Source: Anaerolineales bacterium
GTDB lineage: Bacteria > Chloroflexota > Anaerolineae > 4572-78 > NAK82
Direction of reading: 5' to 3'
NCBI GenBank assembly: GCA_024643945.1
Contig: JAHELX010000181.1
Location: 1 to 9,954 of the forward strand
Length of the DNA stretch: 9,954 nt
Shown one piece after another: positions 6,589 to 9,954 of this stretch (position 1 is the stretch's first letter; every line of letters begins with the position of its first letter). The position numbers were made by a program, and so were the translations under genes. The notes under the pieces were generated by a model. That model was not told where the DNA came from. It saw only the letters and a program-made list of their open reading frames with translations, and did no database searches.

Positions 6589-7791
6589 ATGTCTGAAACG
6601 AATCTGCAGCTTTTGGCCCAGACTTACCGCTCCGATTTGGTCAGCTTTGCCCGCCGACTGATCCAAACCCCTAGCTTGCCCGGTCACGAAGGCGAGGCAG
6701 CCAGTCTTATTAAAGCTGAAATGGAGCGTCTGGACTTTGACCAGGTGACGACCGACCCGGTGGGTAATGTTATCGGCTGGGTGCGTAAGGGAGACGGACC
6801 ATCCCTTATGTTCAACGGTCATATGGACCATGTGGACCCAGGCGCCCCGCTTGGCTGGTTGCATCCCCCTTATGGCGGAGACCTGGACCAAGAAGAACTA
6901 TGGGGACGCGGGAGTGTCGACATGAAGGGCCCGCTGGCAGCGATGGTTTATGCGGCGGGGCTGGCGAAGCAGCATAACCTGCTCCTCCCGGGTGATGTGT
7001 GTATTGCCTGTGCTGTGATGGAGGAAGTGGGGGGATTGGGCACGCGGGCGCTGGTCAGTCGACTTAAACCTTCTTTCGCCGTGGTCGGCGAGCCGTCGAA
7101 CGGCGGGCTGATGCGTGGCCACCGAGGGCGGGTGGAGTTAGCGGCTCGTGTGGACGGGCGCTCGGTGCATGCCAGCGTGCCAGAGCAGGGCATCAATCCC
7201 CATTATGCGTTGGCCCGTTTCCTGGTGCGGCTGGAGGCGTTGCCGATGTCCCGGGACCCGGTTTTCGGTACGTCGAGCGTGGCGCCCACCTTGTATCGCA
7301 CCGATCAAACCAGCGCCAACGTCACGCCTGGTGAGGCGCAGCTCACCCTCGACTGGCGCAACGTACCCGGCCAAACGCCAGAGCAAATCGTCGAGAGACT
7401 GACGCCGTTGCTGGCCGAGTGTCTTTCTCCTGGTGCCGGGAGTCATATACGGGTGAAGAGTGAACGGCTTACCACCTACACCGGTTATGTGGAGGACTTT
7501 CCTTCGATCTTCCCCTCCTTTGCTTTGCCCGTCGATCACCCACTCCTGCAGGCCGCTCAGCGGATACTGGGTGAGACGCTGGGCCGCCCTGTGCCGGTTG
7601 GCATCTGGCATTTTGCCACCGATGGCGGACATCTGATGGCAGCCGGCGTGCCCACCATCGGCTTTGGTCCCGGCGACCCGGCGCTGGTTCACACCAACCG
7701 CGAGCGCTTGCCGGTGGAGGCCCTGGTGGAGGGGTTGGTCGGGTACATGGCGCTGGCAACTGGCCTGGGGAGAACGGCAGGTTTGGCATGA
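6589..7791 (+). CDS. M20 family metallohydrolase, YgeY-like
   Basis: M20 enzymes are two-zinc amidohydrolases that cleave peptides, acyl-amino acids or similar amides. All ligands are visible in the 400 residues: FNGHMDHVD with His78 and Asp80, the bridging Asp111 in GRGSVDMKG, the catalytic Glu145-Glu146 pair, Glu168 in VVGEPS, the lid-domain His194 in RSVHAS, and His368 in ALVHTNRE. The lid and the C-terminal KWTF-like IWHFATDGGHLMAAGVPTIGFGPG run resemble E. coli YgeY, a family linked by genome context to selenium-dependent hydroxylases; this is a family resemblance, not proof of substrate. I chose the ATG at 6589 because an upstream in-frame TTG at 6508 would translate through the terminator hairpin. 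No clear Shine-Dalgarno site precedes it. It overlaps the next gene by ATGA. Confidence 0.9.
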   Translation: MSETNLQLLAQTYRSDLVSFARRLIQTPSLPGHEGEAASLIKAEMERLDFDQVTTDPVGNVIGWVRKGDGPSLMFNGHMDHVDPGAPLGWLHPPYGGDLDQEELWGRGSVDMKGPLAAMVYAAGLAKQHNLLLPGDVCIACAVMEEVGGLGTRALVSRLKPSFAVVGEPSNGGLMRGHRGRVELAARVDGRSVHASVPEQGINPHYALARFLVRLEALPMSRDPVFGTSSVAPTLYRTDQTSANVTPGEAQLTLDWRNVPGQTPEQIVERLTPLLAECLSPGAGSHIRVKSERLTTYTGYVEDFPSIFPSFALPVDHPLLQAAQRILGETLGRPVPVGIWHFATDGGHLMAAGVPTIGFGPGDPALVHTNRERLPVEALVEGLVGYMALATGLGRTAGLA

Positions 7792-8396
7792 GATTGGCGC
7801 TGCGGGTGGTGAAGCTGGCTTTCCTTGATTTTTTTGAGGAGATTTTCTTACTCATCCTGTTCAATATTTTGTGGTCCATATCGGCGTTATTGGTGTTGCC
7901 CCTGCCCTTTGCCACAGCCGGTCTGGCCTGGGCGGCGGCCGAAATCGGCGAGGGCAAGGCCATCAAATGGCGGACCTTCTTTGAGGGAGGCCGCCGCTAC
8001 TGGAGACCGGCCTACCGCTGGGGCCTTTTAAATCTGGTCGTGTGGGTGCTCATCTTCGTCAATTTCAATTTCTACAACAATATAGCTGCCACCTGGGCAA
8101 TGTTTGTCCGCACGCTGGTCCTCTCGTCGGCGATCCTCTGGGCAGGTAACCAGCTCTATGTCTTCCCTCTCTTGATTTTGCAGGAAACCCCCAGCCTGCG
8201 ATTGGCTTATCGCAATGGGTTGGTTTTAATGGGATCCCAACCGGCCTTGACAGTGGTGCTGTTGGCATTGGCCGCTGCCTTGCTCTTCGTCTCCGTACTG
8301 CTCACGTTTCCTCTCTTTGTGCTTTACTTTGCCCTTATTGCCTTGCTGTCTAATCGTGCTGTAATCGAGTCGCTCAAAGTTAGAACAGGGCCCTGA
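7788..8396 (+). CDS. DUF624/YesL-like integral membrane protein
   Basis: This 202-residue protein is strongly hydrophobic, with membrane segments at about 18-38, 40-52, 78-95, 104-130, 153-175 and 177-190. The N-terminal pattern (a short basic start, FNILWSISALLVLPLPFATAGL, then a GKAIKWRTFFEGGRRYW loop) resembles the YesL/DUF624 family of uncharacterised membrane proteins, often found near carbohydrate genes in Firmicutes. The start codon overlaps the M20 stop as ATGA, which implies translational coupling and a shared transcript; the pairing suggests both act on the same process, but I cannot say which. The operon ends at the 15-bp hairpin at 8422-8461. Confidence 0.75.
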   Translation: MRLALRVVKLAFLDFFEEIFLLILFNILWSISALLVLPLPFATAGLAWAAAEIGEGKAIKWRTFFEGGRRYWRPAYRWGLLNLVVWVLIFVNFNFYNNIAATWAMFVRTLVLSSAILWAGNQLYVFPLLILQETPSLRLAYRNGLVLMGSQPALTVVLLALAAALLFVSVLLTFPLFVLYFALIALLSNRAVIESLKVRTGP

Positions 8397-8421
8397 AAAG
8401 GGTGTGTCCCAAATTCTTGGC

Positions 8422-8461
8422 AGACCCTAAGGATTTTCCGAAATCCTTAGGGTCTTATTAT
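8422..8461 (+). terminator. Strong hairpin terminator of the M20-YesL pair
   Basis: AGACCCTAAGGATTT (8422-8436) pairs perfectly over 15 bp with AAATCCTTAGGGTCT (8441-8455) around a TCCG loop, followed by TATTAT. It starts 26 bp after the YesL-like stop codon. The stem is unusually long for a terminator and may also be a dispersed repeat copy. Confidence 0.8.
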
Positions 8462-8473
8462 GAAAATTGAGAC

Positions 8474-8502
8474 TTGACACGCCAGGTTCTTTGTGCTAGA
8501 AT
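8474..8502 (+). promoter_or_regulatory. Promoter of the copper operon
   Basis: A perfect TTGACA (8474-8479), a 17-base spacer ending in TGC, and TAGAAT (8497-8502). Transcription would begin near 8509, directly before the CsoR operator. This placement rules out a possible GTG start at 8493. Confidence 0.8.
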
Positions 8503-8514
8503 ATGCTATGAGGC

Positions 8515-8540
8515 TACCCCCTCCCCTGGGGGGTGGGGTA
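8515..8540. promoter_or_regulatory. Probable CsoR operator (G/C-tract palindrome)
   Basis: The 26-bp site has the form TACCCC-nn-CCCC-nn-GGGG-nn-GGGGTA, with 10 of 13 base pairs symmetric. CsoR-family repressors bind such A-form-like G-tract palindromes flanked by TA; the M. tuberculosis csoR operator has the same plan. It lies a few bases downstream of the predicted transcription start and 18 bp before csoR, so bound CsoR would block transcription of its own operon. Confidence 0.75.
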
Positions 8541-8558
8541 GAGGAGCGAGGCAAAGCA

Positions 8559-8837
8559 ATGAGCGACGAAACAACGACCAATATCCTCAACCGGCTAAAA
8601 AGCATCGAAGGACACGTGCGCGGCGTCGAGCGCATGGTCGAGAACGGCGACTATTGCATTGACATCGTCAACCAAATCCTGGCCGTGCAGCGCGCCCTGC
8701 AAAAGGTGAACAGCATGGTGCTCGACCGGCATTTGCACACCTGCGTGACCACCGCCATTCGCGGCGACGAGCCCGACGAACGGGAACGGGTCATTGGGGA
8801 GATCATGAGCGTATTCGATGCAACGGGTAAGCTGTAG
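8559..8837 (+). CDS. csoR: Copper-sensing repressor CsoR
   Basis: CsoR is a helical DNA-binding tetramer that releases its operator when it binds Cu(I). The 92-residue protein has the family start (ILNRLKSIEGHVRGVERMVE, 9-28). The Cu(I) ligands are Cys33 (GDYCIDIVNQ), His58 and Cys62 (HLHTC); the 25-residue and four-residue spacings equal those of M. tuberculosis Cys36, His61 and Cys65. This separates it from the sulfur-sensing CstR and formaldehyde-sensing FrmR relatives. I chose the ATG at 8559, since an earlier GTG at 8493 overlaps the -10 box and would give a G/P-rich tail encoded by the operator. GAGG lies seven bases upstream. Three downstream genes in the same direction complete a copper operon. 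Confidence 0.92.
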   Translation: MSDETTTNILNRLKSIEGHVRGVERMVENGDYCIDIVNQILAVQRALQKVNSMVLDRHLHTCVTTAIRGDEPDERERVIGEIMSVFDATGKL

Positions 8838-8856
8838 TCCCACAGGAGAAACAACA

Positions 8857-9108
8857 ATGACTGCCAGGCGTATCCTGGTCTATACCCAATCTAATTGAAT
8901 GTTTTGCAATGGGGTGAAAGAGTTTCTTTCACACAAAGGCATCGACTTTATCGAGCGCGACGTGGCGCAAGACGAAGAGGCGATGAGAGAACTGGAAGCG
9001 TTGGGCGTTATGGCCACACCGGTGACGCTGATTAACGGCGAAGTCGTGGTCGGCTTTGATAAGCCCAAGTTGGAGCAACTGTTGGGGTTGTCAAATAATT
9101 CAAAGTGA
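8857..9108 (+). CDS. Glutaredoxin-like probable selenoprotein (in-frame TGA read as selenocysteine)
   Basis: Read through the TGA at 8896-8898, this 83-residue protein has a thioredoxin-fold redoxin plan: strand RILVYTQSN (5-13), the active site U14-M-F-C17 where Cys-x-x-Cys is expected, the helix NGVKEFLSHKGIDF, the cis-proline MATPVTLI (Pro55), and GEVVVGFDKPKLEQLLGL. The ATG at 8857 has AGGAG eight bases upstream. Starting instead at the ATG directly after the TGA (8899) would lose the first strand and the catalytic residue and has no Shine-Dalgarno site. A hairpin suited to a SECIS element follows at 8914-8932. A glutaredoxin-like family with selenocysteine members, named Uxx-star by NCBI, is known to me; membership is an inference. 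The alternative is a Cys-to-stop mutation or sequencing error (one base from TGC or TGT). The role in copper handling, perhaps thiol redox of Cu(I) partners, is inferred from the operon. Confidence 0.72.
8896..8938 (+). promoter_or_regulatory. Candidate bacterial SECIS element with its UGA
   Basis: The TGA is at 8896-8898. After 15 nt, GTGAAAGA (8914-8921) pairs perfectly with TCTTTCAC (8925-8932) around the loop GTT (8922-8924). A lower TTTG/CAAA pairing (8903-8906, 8934-8937) is possible. The loop G-U is 24-25 nt after the UGA; in E. coli fdhF it is 20-21 nt after. A short apical loop beginning with G at this distance is what SelB needs to deliver selenocysteine. The hairpin lies inside the coding region, as in bacteria. 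Confidence 0.65.
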
Positions 9109-9123
9109 GGAGGATGATTTACC

Positions 9124-9333
9124 ATGGCAACTAAAACTTTCAAGGTCCCGAACATCAGTTGTGGTCATTGCGTGATGACCATCGAGCGTGAGGTGGGCGA
9201 GCTGCAGGGGGTGACCTCAGTCAAGGCCGAGGAACCCTCCAAGATGGTCACCGTCAACTGGAACGAGCCACCCGCCACCTGGGATGGCATCCGGGCCTTG
9301 TTGGAAGAGATTAACTACCCACCCGAAAGTTAG
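9124..9333 (+). CDS. copZ: HMA domain copper chaperone, CopZ-like
   Basis: This 69-residue protein is a single heavy-metal-associated ferredoxin-like domain. Cys13 and Cys16 in ISCGHC bind Cu(I); the normal motif is GMTCxxC, so the usual Gly-Met-Thr before the first Cys is replaced by Asn-Ile-Ser. The remaining pattern (VMTIEREVGELQGVTSVKAE, then VTVNWNEPPATWDGIRALLEEINYP) is typical of CopZ-type chaperones that pass copper to a CopA ATPase. GGAGG overlaps the stop codon of the preceding redoxin gene and lies ten bases before the ATG, so the two genes are probably translated from one message. The gene copA follows after a 165-bp gap. Confidence 0.85.
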   Translation: MATKTFKVPNISCGHCVMTIEREVGELQGVTSVKAEEPSKMVTVNWNEPPATWDGIRALLEEINYPPES

Positions 9334-9361
9334 TTCGACGGACGACGAATGACCAAAGACG

Positions 9362-9476
9362 GCAACCACTCAACTCCCCTTGCGAAGAGCTTGCCCTGCC
9401 TGCACCTGTGCCGTGCCGACAGGTGCAGGCAGGACGGGTAGGTGAGCGAAGTGAAGGGTCTGAACCTTCGCAAGGG
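9362..9476. repeat. Inverted-repeat element between copZ and copA, related to the dedA MITE
   Basis: CCCTTGCGAAG (9377-9387) and CTTCGCAAGGG (9466-9476) match the inner inverted pair of the 132-bp element at 1935-2066; the right copy shares the 15-mer AACCTTCGCAAGGGT exactly. GCAACCACTC (9362-9371) matches the other element's terminal repeat at eight of ten bases. The right terminal repeat and a target duplication are not clear, so the element is probably decayed. Its core differs: CCTGCCTGCACCTGT (9395-9409) pairs perfectly with ACAGGTGCAGGCAGG (9419-9433) around a 9-nt loop. In the operon transcript this 15-bp stem, with no T-tract after it, could slow or protect the message ahead of copA. 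Confidence 0.65.
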
Positions 9477-9498
9477 TTAAGTGTATCAGGTGTTAACT

Positions 9499-9954
9499 AT
9501 GGCTGAAAAACAAATTACTTTGCCCGTTACGGGCATGCATTGCGCCAATTGCTCAAGCACCATCGAGCGCAATCTCAAAAAACTGGAAGGCGTGGCCAAC
9601 GCCAACGTCAACTACGCCACCGAAAAGGCGACCGTAATCTTTGACCCGTCGCTGCTGGGCGAGGACGCCATCATCGGCAAAATCAAGGACGTGGGCTATG
9701 GTGTGGCCACGGCCAAAGTCGAGCTGCCCATCACCGGCATGACCTGTGCCAACTGCGCGGCGACCATCGAGCGCACGCTCAATAAGAAAGTGCCGGGCGT
9801 GACGGCGGCTACCGTCAATTTCGCCACCGAGAAGGCGACGGTGGAGTACATCCCGGGCCAGGTGACCCGGGCCGACATGGTGACCGCCATCGAAAAAGCC
9901 GGCTACGGCGTGGTCGAAGCCGAGGCCGGCCAACTGGAAGACGCGGAGCAGGCC
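9499..9954 (+). CDS. copA: Copper-exporting P-type ATPase, N-terminal part (runs off right edge)
   Basis: CopA (P1B-type ATPase) pumps Cu(I) out of the cytosol using ATP. The frame is open from the ATG at 9499 to the window end (152 codons). Only the two regulatory HMA domains are visible: GMHCANC with Cys15 and Cys18, and GMTCANC with Cys83 and Cys86. Each has the following TIER helix and ends in a GYGV strand. The two domains are alike over their length and share near-identical runs (YATEKATV, FATEKATV), suggesting tandem duplication. The membrane and catalytic domains (CPC, DKTGT) are beyond the window, so transport function is inferred from the domain pair and operon. AGGTG lies six bases before the ATG. 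Confidence 0.85.
   Translation, partial: MAEKQITLPVTGMHCANCSSTIERNLKKLEGVANANVNYATEKATVIFDPSLLGEDAIIGKIKDVGYGVATAKVELPITGMTCANCAATIERTLNKKVPGVTAATVNFATEKATVEYIPGQVTRADMVTAIEKAGYGVVEAEAGQLEDAEQA

Noticed and set aside
8493..8558. GTG at 8493 as csoR start
   Set aside because: It overlaps the -10 box and would translate the operator; the ATG at 8559 gives the normal CsoR N-terminus.
8899..9108. ATG at 8899 as the start of the redoxin
   Set aside because: It removes the first beta strand and the first active-site residue and has no ribosome binding site, whereas 8857 has AGGAG at eight bases.
9334..9498. Rho-independent terminator between copZ and copA
   Set aside because: The 15-bp stem is followed by GACGGGTAGG, not a T-tract, and the flanking repeats identify it as part of an inverted-repeat element.
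1..9954. CRISPR array, tRNA or rRNA genes
   Set aside because: No regularly spaced direct repeats, and no tRNA or rRNA signature sequences seen on either strand.

Overview
The window is about 10 kb of a bacterial chromosome with moderately high GC genes and AT-rich gaps. The gene types (roadblock and V4R sensors in one cluster, a CsoR-led copper operon, FtsH, DedA, an M20 peptidase) and TGn-extended -10 promoters fit a Chloroflexota (Anaerolineae-like) organism. That assignment is an inference from protein style, not a database match.

Layout. 1-823 (-): the N-terminal part of a SPASM-type radical SAM peptide or sulfatase maturase that runs off the left edge. 824-1258: AT-rich gap holding its promoter and the dedA terminator. 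1259-1921 (-): dedA. Between the dedA promoter and its Shine-Dalgarno site lies a 132-bp MITE-like element (1935-2066) with perfect 10-bp terminal inverted repeats and an 8-bp target duplication. 2105-2190: divergent dedA/ftsH promoters. 2334-4133 (+): ftsH. 4134-4485: a long hairpin and the next promoter. 4486-6501 (+): a sensory cluster of roadblock/LC7 protein, V4R protein and a response regulator with a degenerate GGDEF-like C-terminus, closed by a terminator. 6589-8396 (+): a YgeY-like M20 hydrolase translationally coupled to a DUF624/YesL-like membrane protein, closed by a 15-bp-stem terminator. 8474 to the right edge (+): a copper operon with promoter, CsoR operator, csoR, a glutaredoxin-like gene with an in-frame TGA, an HMA copper chaperone, and the start of a copA P-type ATPase with two HMA domains.

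The most interesting item is the small redoxin in the copper operon (8857-9108). A TGA falls exactly where the first Cys of the glutaredoxin CxxC site belongs, so the site reads U-M-F-C. The reading frame, a good Shine-Dalgarno site and the redoxin beta strand continue across it. A perfect 8-bp hairpin with a GTT loop begins 15 nt after the TGA, as expected for a bacterial SECIS element. A conventional gene caller would start at the ATG directly after the TGA and lose the active site. A selenocysteine redoxin under CsoR control, between a copper sensor and copper export genes, would be an unusual link between copper handling and selenium. The operon also carries a second inverted-repeat element, related to the MITE upstream of dedA, between the chaperone and copA.
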